In this document: positions 7,356-13,952 of the stretch, in pieces
Layout: each line of letters opens with the position of its first letter
Position numbering within the stretch: position 1 is the stretch's first letter
The notes under the pieces: model-generated
The model's database searches: none
Told to the model about the DNA's origin: nothing
The model's input: the letters and a program-made list of their open reading frames with translations, nothing else
Assembly (NCBI GenBank): GCA_021736965.1
Contig: JAIPEV010000023.1
Coordinates: 1 to 14,400 of the forward strand
Reading direction: 5' to 3'
From: Halanaerobiales bacterium
GTDB taxonomy: Bacteria; Bacillota; Halanaerobiia; Halanaerobiales; M55B127
DNA length: 14,400 nt
Made by a program: the position numbers and the translations under genes

Positions 7356-7886
7356 ATGTCTCGTATAGGTAAACAACCTGTTGACATCCCAGAAAAAGTT
7401 GATGTTAATATTAATGGAAGTAGTATAACTGTTAAAGGGCCAAAAGGAGAAATTACTAAAGAGTTTAGTCCTTTATTTGATATAAATATTGAAGATGATG
7501 CTGTTGTTGTAAAAAGACCTTCAGATAGTAAAGATGACCGTTCACAACATGGATTAATTCGTAGTTTGATTGAAGGGATGGTAAAAGGTGTAACTGAAGG
7601 ATTCTCTAAAAAATTAGAATTGGTTGGTGTTGGATATAATGCTAAGGTTCAAGGAAGTGATTTAGTATTAGAAGTAGGTTACTCACATCCTGTAAAAATA
7701 GAAGCACCAGAGGGAATCAAGTTTGAAGTCGAAAAAAATATTATAACAGTTTCAGGTTACGACAAACAGTTAGTCGGTGATATTGCAGCTAATATTAGAG
7801 AAACAAGAAAACCAGAACCTTATAAAGGTAAAGGTGTTAAATATATAGACGAACACATTAGAAGAAAAGTTGGTAAGACCGGTTAA
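7356..7886 (+). CDS. rplF: 50S ribosomal protein L6
   Basis: L6 (176 aa) has two similar domains and lies near the sarcin-ricin loop and factor-binding site. It starts MSRIGKQPVDIPEKVDV, has the internal ITVKGPKGE motif, and ends with KPEPYKGKGVKYIDEHIRRKVGKTG, the canonical C-terminal signature. ATG 7356 is chosen over an in-frame TTG at 7341 because GGAGGTG at 7343-7349 sits between them. Length is normal. It is 35 bases after rpsH and 19 before rplR. Confidence 0.97.
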   Translation: MSRIGKQPVDIPEKVDVNINGSSITVKGPKGEITKEFSPLFDINIEDDAVVVKRPSDSKDDRSQHGLIRSLIEGMVKGVTEGFSKKLELVGVGYNAKVQGSDLVLEVGYSHPVKIEAPEGIKFEVEKNIITVSGYDKQLVGDIAANIRETRKPEPYKGKGVKYIDEHIRRKVGKTG

Positions 7887-7905
7887 TTGAAGGGAGTGAA
7901 TAATT

Positions 7906-8262
7906 ATGGATAAGAGATCTGCCAGAAAAAGAAGGCATCTTCGAATAAGAAACAATATTACTGGTACTCCTACAAAACCGAGAATGGTTGTTCATAGGAG
8001 TTTAAAGAATATGTATGTACAGATCATAGATGATCTTAGAGGTCACACTCTTGTATCCGCTTCTACTCTTGATCAAGAAATTAAAGACAAGCTTGATAAT
8101 GCAAGTAATGTAAAAGCAGCAAAGGAAGTAGGAGAATTAGTTGCCGTGAGGGCTTTAGAAAATGATATAAAAGAAGTTGTATTTGACAGAGCTGGATATA
8201 AATATCACGGAAGAGTTAAAGCAGTTGCACAAGGAGCAAGAGATAAAGGATTAAAATTTTAA
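7906..8262 (+). CDS. rplR: 50S ribosomal protein L18
   Basis: L18 (118 aa) binds 5S rRNA with L5 and anchors it in the central protuberance. Recognised by the basic N-terminus (KRSARKRRHLRIRNNITGT), the PRMVVHRSLKNMYVQIIDD strand, and the highly conserved end FDRAGYKYHGRVKAVAQGAR followed by DKGLKF. The ribosome binding site is GAAGGGAGTG just before the ATG. Neighbours rplF and rpsE are in the standard order. Confidence 0.97.
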   Translation: MDKRSARKRRHLRIRNNITGTPTKPRMVVHRSLKNMYVQIIDDLRGHTLVSASTLDQEIKDKLDNASNVKAAKEVGELVAVRALENDIKEVVFDRAGYKYHGRVKAVAQGARDKGLKF

Positions 8263-8278
8263 CAAAGGAGGCGAATCC

Positions 8279-8779
8279 ATGAGCAAGATTGATCCAGAAA
8301 AATTGGATTTAGATGAAAGAGTAGTCAATATAAATAGAGTTTCTAAAGTTGTGAAAGGTGGACGAAATTTTAGTTTTAGTGCCCTAATGGTTGTTGGAGA
8401 TTCCAAAGGCCATGTGGGAGCAGGTATTGGAAAAGCAAATGAGGTGCCTGAAGCTATTAGAAAAGGTGTAGATGACGCTAAAAAGAATATGATTGAAGTT
8501 CCAATAGTAGAGACTACAATTCCACATGAAATTAACGGTATATTTGGAGCAGGAAAAGTATTACTTAAACCTGCTGTTGAAGGTACTGGTGTAATTGCAG
8601 GAGGACCAGTTCGTGCAGTTATTGAGCTAGCTGGGATAAACGATATATTAACAAAGTCTCTAGGTTCTTCAAATCCTATTAATATGGTTAATGCTACAAT
8701 GTCCGGATTAAAAAACTTAAAAAAAGTTGAAGAAGTAGCAAGATTAAGAGGAAAAACCGTAGAAGAAATTCTAGGATAA
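8279..8779 (+). CDS. rpsE: 30S ribosomal protein S5
   Basis: S5 (166 aa, normal) lines the mRNA entry with S3 and S4 and affects decoding fidelity. Signatures: DERVVNINRVSKVVKGGRNFSFSALMVVGD at residues 12-41 (double-stranded-RNA-binding fold), GHVGAGIGKANEVPEAIRKG, and in the C-terminal half VLLKPAVEGTGVIAGGPVRAVIELAGI. AAAGGAGGCG precedes the ATG. In most bacteria rpmD (L30) follows at once; here only 20 bases lie between rpsE and rplO, so rpmD is not present at its usual place. Confidence 0.97.
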   Translation: MSKIDPEKLDLDERVVNINRVSKVVKGGRNFSFSALMVVGDSKGHVGAGIGKANEVPEAIRKGVDDAKKNMIEVPIVETTIPHEINGIFGAGKVLLKPAVEGTGVIAGGPVRAVIELAGINDILTKSLGSSNPINMVNATMSGLKNLKKVEEVARLRGKTVEEILG

Positions 8780-8799
8780 TTAAGGAGGTGCAGTACGTT

Positions 8800-9243
8800 A
8801 TGAACTTACATGATTTAAAACCTGCTAAGGGTTCTAAAAAAAGAAAAAGAAGAGTTGGACGTGGTACTGGTTCTGGAAGAGGTTATACATCAGGCCGAGG
8901 TGCAAATGGTCAAAATTCTAGATCCGGTTCAAAAACCAGGCCAACTTTTGAGGGTGGACAGACTCCTTTATTTAGAAAACTACCTAAAAGAGGTTTTAAC
9001 AATAAATTCAAAAAACAGTATTCTATTATAAATATATTTCAGTTAAATAAATTTGATGATGGTACTGAAATAACTCCAGAAAGATTATTAGAGGACGGTC
9101 TGATAGATGAAATATCAAAAAATGGAGTCAAAGTACTAGCAAAAGGTGATTTACAAAAAGAGCTAGTTGTTAAGGCTAATGCCTTCAGTTCATCTGCCGT
9201 TGAAAAGATTGAAAAAGCCGGAGGAAAGGCTGAGGTGATTTGA
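8800..9243 (+). CDS. rplO: 50S ribosomal protein L15
   Basis: L15 (147 aa) binds several 23S rRNA domains late in assembly. It opens MNLHDLKPAKGSKKRKRRVGRGTGSGRG and contains FEGGQTPLFRKLPKRGFNN, then the C-terminal globular part ending VEKIEKAGGKAEVI. ATG 8800 is chosen because AAGGAGGT lies at 8782-8789; the in-frame GTG at 8788 overlaps that site. The rRNA-binding segment reads GANGQNSRSGSKTRPTFEGG, where many relatives have GXKGQKXRXGXXXXXXFEGG, a small local divergence. It is coupled to secY by a one-base gap. Confidence 0.96.
   Translation: MNLHDLKPAKGSKKRKRRVGRGTGSGRGYTSGRGANGQNSRSGSKTRPTFEGGQTPLFRKLPKRGFNNKFKKQYSIINIFQLNKFDDGTEITPERLLEDGLIDEISKNGVKVLAKGDLQKELVVKANAFSSSAVEKIEKAGGKAEVI
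9232..9238 (+). promoter_or_regulatory. Shine-Dalgarno of secY inside rplO
   Basis: GAGGTGA lies in the final codons of rplO and six bases ahead of the GTG at 9245. It decides that secY begins at this GTG and indicates coupled translation of the channel gene with L15. Confidence 0.7.
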
Positions 9244-9244
9244 G

Positions 9245-10513
9245 GTGTTACAGACTTTTAAAAATATATTTAAGGTAAAAGAACTTAGAAAAAAAGTATT
9301 ATTTGTTTTAGCGATGATGGCAGTATACAGATTAGGTGCTCATATTCCTGTTCCTGGTATTGATGTTGCTATTTTACAGGAAAGACTCTTTCAGGGAGCA
9401 GCAGGAGGAGTATTTGATTTCTTAGACTTATTTGCAGGTGGTGCATTAAGAAACTTTACAATCTTTGCAATGAGTATTACTCCTTACATTACAGCATCTA
9501 TTATACTTAATCTATTAACTGTAGTAATCCCTAAACTTGAAGAACTATCAAAACAGGGTGCTGAAGGCAGGAAAAAGATTGCTCAGTACACCCGTTATGG
9601 TACTATTGTATTAGCTGTTATTCAAGCGATTGGTATTACTTCATATATAAATAGATTTGGAGCAATTCCAAATCCTACATTTTTTGATCTATTTTTAATA
9701 GTAGTCACTTTAACTGCAGGTACTGCATTTTTAATGTGGTTAGGTGAGCAAATTAATGATAAAGGGATTGGTAATGGTATTTCTATTATAATCTTTACTT
9801 CAATAATTTCTAGGTTCCCAAGTGACTTTTATGGAACTTATCAACTATTTAGAGCCGGTAGTATTTCAATATTAAATATAGTCTTATTTGTTATTCTTGC
9901 AGTTATAATAGTTGCCGGCATTATATTTGTTCAGGAAGGTGAAAGAAGAATTCCTGTTCAGTATTCAAAAAGAATAGTAGGAAGAAAGGTATATGGGGGG
10001 CGAAGTACTCATATTCCAATGAAAGTAAATCAGGCTGGAGTTATTCCAGTTATATTTGCTTCATCAGTCTTACTGTTCCCAGGAGTTATTGCTCAGATAT
10101 TACCTTATGATTGGGCACAAAGTTTTGCTTCTATGATTGAACCTGGTTCAACACTTTATCTTATCTTATATGGATTAATGATCTTATTTTTCACATATTT
10201 TTATACTGCAATTACTTTTAATCCAGAAGAAGTGGCAGAAAATATGCAGAAAAATGGAGGTTTTATTCCAGGTATTAGACCAGGTAAAGCAACTATTAAT
10301 TATTTAGATAAAATATTAGTAAGAGTGACATTAGCCGGTGCAGTTTTCTTAACGATTGTAGCTATGTTGCCATTTGCTATGGGTCCAATTACAGGTGTTA
10401 ATATTAGTTTTGGTGGTACTTCTGTATTGATTATGACTGGTGTTGCATTACAGACTATGCAACAGATAGAATCACATCTATTAATGAGACACTACGAAGG
10501 ATTTATGAAGTAA
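9245..10513 (+). CDS. secY: Preprotein translocase channel subunit SecY, GTG start
   Basis: SecY (422 aa) forms the inner-membrane channel that, with SecE, SecG and SecA, exports unfolded proteins and inserts membrane proteins. The N-terminus reads LQTFKNIFKVKELRKK then TM1 with YRLGAHIPVPGID. The plug and TM2 region (FAGGALRNFTIFAMSITPYITASIILNLL) follows. About ten hydrophobic segments can be picked out, roughly near residues 18, 70, 115, 146, 175, 208, 264, 305, 365 and 390. The cytoplasmic loop EGERRIPVQYSKRIVGRK between TM6 and TM7, and FNPEEVAENMQKNGGFIPGIRPG between TM8 and TM9, are SecA- and ribosome-contact signatures. The GTG start is preferred since the family's LQT follows immediately. 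Confidence 0.97.
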   Translation: MLQTFKNIFKVKELRKKVLFVLAMMAVYRLGAHIPVPGIDVAILQERLFQGAAGGVFDFLDLFAGGALRNFTIFAMSITPYITASIILNLLTVVIPKLEELSKQGAEGRKKIAQYTRYGTIVLAVIQAIGITSYINRFGAIPNPTFFDLFLIVVTLTAGTAFLMWLGEQINDKGIGNGISIIIFTSIISRFPSDFYGTYQLFRAGSISILNIVLFVILAVIIVAGIIFVQEGERRIPVQYSKRIVGRKVYGGRSTHIPMKVNQAGVIPVIFASSVLLFPGVIAQILPYDWAQSFASMIEPGSTLYLILYGLMILFFTYFYTAITFNPEEVAENMQKNGGFIPGIRPGKATINYLDKILVRVTLAGAVFLTIVAMLPFAMGPITGVNISFGGTSVLIMTGVALQTMQQIESHLLMRHYEGFMK

Positions 10514-10537
10514 TCTCAGATGAAAAGGTGGGAGAAA

Positions 10538-11191
10538 ATGAATCTTATAATTCTTGGTCTGCCGGGTGCAGGTAAAGGTACTCAGGCAAAAAAGTTAAGT
10601 AATAAATATAGTATACCCCATATTTCAACAGGAGATATATTCAGATCTGCAATTAAAAATGAAACTGAGCTAGGTAAGAAAGCAAAACAGATTATAGATT
10701 CAGGTGGATTAGTTCCAGACGAAATCACTAATGATATTGTCAAAGAAAGAATTAAATTAGATGACTGTAACAATGGATTTATTTTAGATGGTTATCCCAG
10801 AACAATTTATCAAGCTGAGGCATTAGAAACAATGCTTGAGGAGATGAATAAAGAACTTGATTTAGCATTATATATTAATGTAAGTAGAGATGAGTTGATA
10901 AAAAGACTAACTCACCGAAGAACATGTAGTAACTGTGGAGCTATCTATCATTTGGACTATAAACCACCCAAAAAAGAAGGTATCTGTGATAAATGTGGAG
11001 GTAAGCTAATCCAGAGATCTGATGATAAAGAAAAAGTTGTTAATGAAAGATTAAAGCTTAATAAAGAAAATTTGATGAAACTAATAGAATTTTATAAAAA
11101 GAGAAGTAAGCTTATCACGGTAAAAAGTGATGCAGGTATTAATGAAGTGTTTGATAAGATTAATGATATTATCAAGGAGCATGTTAAATGA
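10538..11191 (+). CDS. adk: Adenylate kinase, zinc-LID type
   Basis: Adenylate kinase (217 aa) catalyses ATP + AMP to 2 ADP in the cytoplasm. The P-loop GLPGAGKGTQ is at residues 7-16 with Lys13. AMP-site Arg36 is in STGDIFR, the DGYPRT motif is at 84-89 with Arg88, and the conserved arginines 127, 160 (QRSDD) and 171 are present. The LID domain has four cysteines (130, 133, 150, 153: CSNC and CDKC), a structural zinc site. ATG 10538 is chosen over an in-frame ATG at 10520 because a GGTGGGAG ribosome binding site lies between them. The gene sits between secY and map, and its TGA overlaps the map start by four bases. Confidence 0.97.
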   Translation: MNLIILGLPGAGKGTQAKKLSNKYSIPHISTGDIFRSAIKNETELGKKAKQIIDSGGLVPDEITNDIVKERIKLDDCNNGFILDGYPRTIYQAEALETMLEEMNKELDLALYINVSRDELIKRLTHRRTCSNCGAIYHLDYKPPKKEGICDKCGGKLIQRSDDKEKVVNERLKLNKENLMKLIEFYKKRSKLITVKSDAGINEVFDKINDIIKEHVK

Positions 11192-11937
11192 TAATTTTAA
11201 AATCACCGAGAGAAATAAATATAATGCGTGATGCTAACAAGATTGTAGCAGAAACACATCAGTATTTAAAAGAGCTGATTAAACCCGGTATTTCTACAGC
11301 AGAATTAGATAAAAAAGGCGAAAAATTCATCAAAAAAAATGGTGCTGAGCCATCATTTAAAGGGTATAGAGGTTATCCTGGTTCAGTATGTATATCGATC
11401 AACGAAGAGGTTGTTCATGGTATAGCTAGTGAGAAGAGAATTCTCAAAGAGGGTGACATCGTAAGTTTAGATATTGGCACCTTTTATGAAGGATTTAATG
11501 GTGATGCTGCAAGAACTCATCCGGTTGGAAAAGTAAGTAAACAAGCTCAAAAGTTAATCGATGTTACAAAAAAAGCACTTGAACAGGGAATAAAAAAAGC
11601 ACTATATAAAAATAGATTGTCTGATATTTCTCATACAATACAAAAATATGTTGAAAAAAAGGGTTTCTCGGTGGTAAAAGAGTATGTTGGACATGGAATC
11701 GGTAGAGATATGCACGAAGATCCTCAAATTCCTAACTTTGGTTCACCTGGCCATGGTCCTTTATTAAAAGAGGGTATGACACTTGCGATAGAACCAATGG
11801 TCAATATCGGTAAATATAAAGTTGAAATACTTAATGATAAATGGACTGTAGTTACTGAAGATGGAAGTTTATCTGCTCATTTTGAAGATACAATTGCAAT
11901 TACTAAAAATGGTCCTGAAGTTTTAAGCAAACTGTAA
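11188..11937 (+). CDS. map: Methionine aminopeptidase, type I
   Basis: This enzyme (249 aa) removes the initiator methionine from nascent proteins, working at the tunnel exit. The five metal ligands of the pita-bread fold are all visible: Asp95 (SLDIG), Asp106 (NGDAART), His169 (GHGIGRDMHEDP), Glu202 (AIEPM) and Glu233 (HFEDT). His77 in EEVVHGI matches the substrate-contacting histidine. There is no zinc-finger N-terminal extension. The ATG overlaps the adk stop as ATGA. The AAGGAGC ribosome binding site lies inside adk. This gene appears to end the spc transcript, since a promoter follows in the 89-base gap. Confidence 0.97.
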   Translation: MIILKSPREINIMRDANKIVAETHQYLKELIKPGISTAELDKKGEKFIKKNGAEPSFKGYRGYPGSVCISINEEVVHGIASEKRILKEGDIVSLDIGTFYEGFNGDAARTHPVGKVSKQAQKLIDVTKKALEQGIKKALYKNRLSDISHTIQKYVEKKGFSVVKEYVGHGIGRDMHEDPQIPNFGSPGHGPLLKEGMTLAIEPMVNIGKYKVEILNDKWTVVTEDGSLSAHFEDTIAITKNGPEVLSKL

Positions 11938-11967
11938 GCTTTATTGATTTGTATGACCTATGCAATT

Positions 11968-11978
11968 TGTGGTATAAT
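11968..11978 (+). promoter_or_regulatory. Extended -10 promoter upstream of infA
   Basis: TGTGG at 11968-11972 leads directly into a perfect TATAAT at 11973-11978, matching the Gram-positive TRTGN extended -10 element plus consensus -10 box. A poor -35 candidate is TTGTAT at 11949-11954 with an 18-base spacer; extended -10 promoters often tolerate this. It lies in the largest gap of the window, after the map stop, with a predicted start near 11985 and a leader of about 40 bases before infA. It would let infA, rpmJ, rpsM, rpsK, rpsD and rpoA be made independently of the upstream genes. Likely housekeeping sigma-A; not measured. Confidence 0.75.
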
Positions 11979-12026
11979 AAAATTTAGGCTATTTAAGTAA
12001 CAAAAATAAGGAGGCTAATTAAATAT

Positions 12027-12251
12027 ATGGCTAAGGAAGAACCTATTGAAGTTCAAGGTACAGTTATCGAGCCATTACCAAATGCCAAATTCAGAGTAGA
12101 ATTAGAGAATGGTCATAAGGTTTTGGCACATGTTTCTGGTAAAATGAGGATGAACTATATCAGAATTTTACCGGGAGATAAAGTAACTGTTGAACTTTCA
12201 CCTTATGATTTAAGTCGTGGTAGGATTACTTACCGTCATAAAGCAAAATAA
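12027..12251 (+). CDS. infA: Translation initiation factor IF-1
   Basis: IF-1 (74 aa) binds the A site of the 30S subunit during initiation and works with IF-2 and IF-3. It is a single OB-fold protein; the sequence shows EVQGTVIEPLPNAKFRVELENGHKVLAHVSGKMR, then MNYIRILPGDKVTVELSPYDLSRGRITYR, essentially the whole conserved fold. AAGGAGG lies at 12008-12014, 12 bases before the ATG, a longer spacer than its neighbours use. It is the first gene after the extended -10 promoter, and in many Bacillota it also heads the alpha-type gene group. Confidence 0.97.
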   Translation: MAKEEPIEVQGTVIEPLPNAKFRVELENGHKVLAHVSGKMRMNYIRILPGDKVTVELSPYDLSRGRITYRHKAK

Positions 12252-12273
12252 TTTGCTTAAGGAGGGATGTTCG

Positions 12274-12387
12274 GTGAAGGTAAGACCATCTGTTAAACCC
12301 ATTTGTGATAAATGTAAAGTTATTAGACGTAATGGTAAAGTAATGGTAATTTGTGAAAATCCAAAACATAAACAACGTCAAGGTTAA
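12274..12387 (+). CDS. rpmJ: 50S ribosomal protein L36, zinc-binding type, GTG start
   Basis: L36 is the smallest ribosomal protein (37 aa here, the standard length). The frame reads MKVRPSVKPICDKC then KVIRRNGKVMVICENPKHKQ, with the zinc ligands Cys11, Cys14, Cys27 and His32 all in place, so this is the zinc-binding (C+) form. The initiator is GTG at 12274, as no ATG lies near; AAGGAGGG at 12259-12266 is seven bases upstream. It lies between infA and rpsM, exactly where the family is found. Confidence 0.95.
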   Translation: MKVRPSVKPICDKCKVIRRNGKVMVICENPKHKQRQG

Positions 12388-12414
12388 AATATTAATGTTG
12401 GAGGTGTATAAATA

Positions 12415-12801
12415 TTGGCACGTATTGAAGGTGTTGATTTACCAAGAAATAAAAGAGTAGAAATTGGACTAACTTATATTTACGGTATAGGACGTTCTAC
12501 TTCTCAGGACATATTAACTAATGTTGGGGTTGACCCTGATACAAGGGTTAAAGACTTAACTGAAGCAGAAATAAGTAAAATTAGAAAAGAGTTAGACAAA
12601 CATCCTGTAGAAGGTGAATTACGTCGTGAAGTTAGAGCAAATATCAAGAGGCTAAAAGATATTGGATGTTATCGTGGCCTCAGGCATCGCAGGGGTTTAC
12701 CTGTAAGAGGTCAAAGAACTAGAACTAATGCACGAACCCGAAAAGGTCCAAAAAGAACTGTAGGGGCTAAAAGAGGTAAAGCAAAAAAACCAATGGTATA
12801 A
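12415..12801 (+). CDS. rpsM: 30S ribosomal protein S13, TTG start
   Basis: S13 (128 aa) lies in the head of the 30S subunit, forms intersubunit bridges and touches the P-site tRNA through its basic tail. The sequence opens ARIEGVDLPRNKRVEIGLTYIYGIGR, has the helix-two-turn-helix region, and ends with the conserved GLRHRRGLPVRGQRTRTNARTRKG followed by a lysine-rich tail. The start is TTG at 12415, preceded by GGAGGTG at 12400-12406; the family's ARI follows at once. It follows rpmJ by 27 bases and precedes rpsK by 12. Confidence 0.96.
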   Translation: MARIEGVDLPRNKRVEIGLTYIYGIGRSTSQDILTNVGVDPDTRVKDLTEAEISKIRKELDKHPVEGELRREVRANIKRLKDIGCYRGLRHRRGLPVRGQRTRTNARTRKGPKRTVGAKRGKAKKPMV

Positions 12802-12813
12802 GGAGGTATATAG

Positions 12814-13218
12814 ATGGCTAAAGGCAAGAAAAAAGGCAGTAAAAAAACACGTAAAAAGAAAAAAAAGATAAATGTTGATAGCGGTATAGTCCATATCAAG
12901 TCAACATTTAATAATACAATAATTACTGTTACAGATAAAGAAGGAAATGTTATACTCTGGCACAGTGCCGGAAAAGCAGGATATCAAGGTTCAAGAAAGA
13001 GTACACCTTTTGCTGCTCAAATTGCTGCAGAAGAAGCTGCATTAGAAGCAAAAGATTTGGGAATAAACTCAGTTGAGATTTATGTAAAAGGACCTGGATC
13101 TGGAAGAGAATCTGCAATAAGATCTATTCAAGCTACAGGTTTAGATGTAAGTCTAATTAAGGATATAACACCCATTCCACATAATGGTTGTCGTCCTCCC
13201 AAAAGACGTAGGGTATAA
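12814..13218 (+). CDS. rpsK: 30S ribosomal protein S11
   Basis: S11 (134 aa) forms the platform near the mRNA exit. Core signatures are VHIKSTFNNTIITVTD (residues 26-41), GSRKSTPFAAQIAAE, YVKGPGSGRESAIRSIQA and the terminal TPIPHNGCRPPKRRRV. The Asn-Gly pair at 124-125 is the site known in E. coli S11 to form isoaspartate. The strand after GNVI reads LWHSAGKAGYQGSRK, where many relatives have W(A/S)SAGXXGFKGSRK, so His50 and Gln58 look lineage-specific. The N-terminus is a very lysine-rich extension. The ribosome binding site AAGGAGGT overlaps the rpsM stop. Confidence 0.97.
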   Translation: MAKGKKKGSKKTRKKKKKINVDSGIVHIKSTFNNTIITVTDKEGNVILWHSAGKAGYQGSRKSTPFAAQIAAEEAALEAKDLGINSVEIYVKGPGSGRESAIRSIQATGLDVSLIKDITPIPHNGCRPPKRRRV

Positions 13219-13267
13219 CTATAAAATAATAATTTAATAAAACAAACAAGAACATGGAGGTGTAATA

Positions 13268-13900
13268 ATGTCTAGATATACAGGTTCAGTATGTAAATTA
13301 TGTCGTACTGAGGGAGAAAAACTATATCTAAAAGGAGCACGTTGTTATAGTGATAAATGTGCTTATGAAAGAAAACCTTCTTCACCCGGTGAACAAGGCC
13401 AAAGTAGAAGGAGAAGAAAAGTATCTGAATATGGATTACAGTTAAGAGAAAAACAAAAAGTCAGAAGAATTTATGGTTTACAGGAAAATAAATTTCATAG
13501 ATATTTCAAGGAAGCTGAAAGTGACAATGGAATTACAGGTGAAGTATTTTTACAGTTATTAGAAAGTAGATTAGACAATGTAGTTTATAGAATGGGATTT
13601 GCCCGTTCAAGAAATGAAGCAAGGCAAATTGTATTACATGGTCATATTTTAGTTAATGGAAAGAGAGTAAATATTCCTTCTTATCAAATTAGCGAAGATG
13701 ACCAAGTTGCAGTTAAAGAGGCCAGTAAAAACAAGGATACCTTTGAAGAAATATTTGAGGTAAACTCTAACTTAACACCACCAGAATGGTTGACTGTTAA
13801 TTTAGAAAAAGGGGAAGGAACTGTTGTTTCATTACCTACTAGAGAAGATATTGAGTATCCTGTTGAAGAACATCTAATTGTTGAGTTCTATTCAAGATAG
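13268..13900 (+). CDS. rpsD: 30S ribosomal protein S4, zinc-binding type
   Basis: S4 (210 aa) nucleates 30S assembly and helps line the mRNA entry site. The N-terminal region carries four cysteines (Cys9, Cys12, Cys26, Cys31), the zinc-binding form; zinc-free S4 types lack them. The S4 RNA-binding domain is at about residues 99-160, with SRLDNVVYRMGFARSRNEARQIVLHGHILVNGKRV and then NIPSYQI. The end is VEEHLIVEFYSR. ATG at 13268 has a GGAGGTG ribosome binding site. A 49-base AT-rich gap precedes it. S4 represses its own operon in E. coli and B. subtilis; no matching site was confirmed here. Confidence 0.97.
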   Translation: MSRYTGSVCKLCRTEGEKLYLKGARCYSDKCAYERKPSSPGEQGQSRRRRKVSEYGLQLREKQKVRRIYGLQENKFHRYFKEAESDNGITGEVFLQLLESRLDNVVYRMGFARSRNEARQIVLHGHILVNGKRVNIPSYQISEDDQVAVKEASKNKDTFEEIFEVNSNLTPPEWLTVNLEKGEGTVVSLPTREDIEYPVEEHLIVEFYSR

Positions 13901-13906
13901 TTAAGG

Positions 13907-13927
13907 GTCTCTGATTTATTCATAGAC
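13907..13927 (+). other. Imperfect hairpin between rpsD and rpoA
   Basis: 13907-13914 (gtctctga) can pair with 13920-13927 (tcatagac) around a five-base loop, with one mismatch in the stem. No T-run follows, so it does not look like an intrinsic terminator. It may be a processing or protective structure, or chance. Low support. Confidence 0.3.
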
Positions 13928-13952
13928 AAGAAATAAGGAGGTTTTAAATTTA

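Noticed and set aside
8780..8799. Degenerate or very short remnant of rpmD between rpsE and rplO
   Set aside because: Only 20 bases, fully accounted for by the rplO ribosome binding site and spacer.
13214..13250. AT-rich gap before rpsD as a possible promoter (TATAAC, TATAAA)
   Set aside because: No -35 element at a proper distance and no extended -10; in such AT-rich DNA these boxes are expected by chance.
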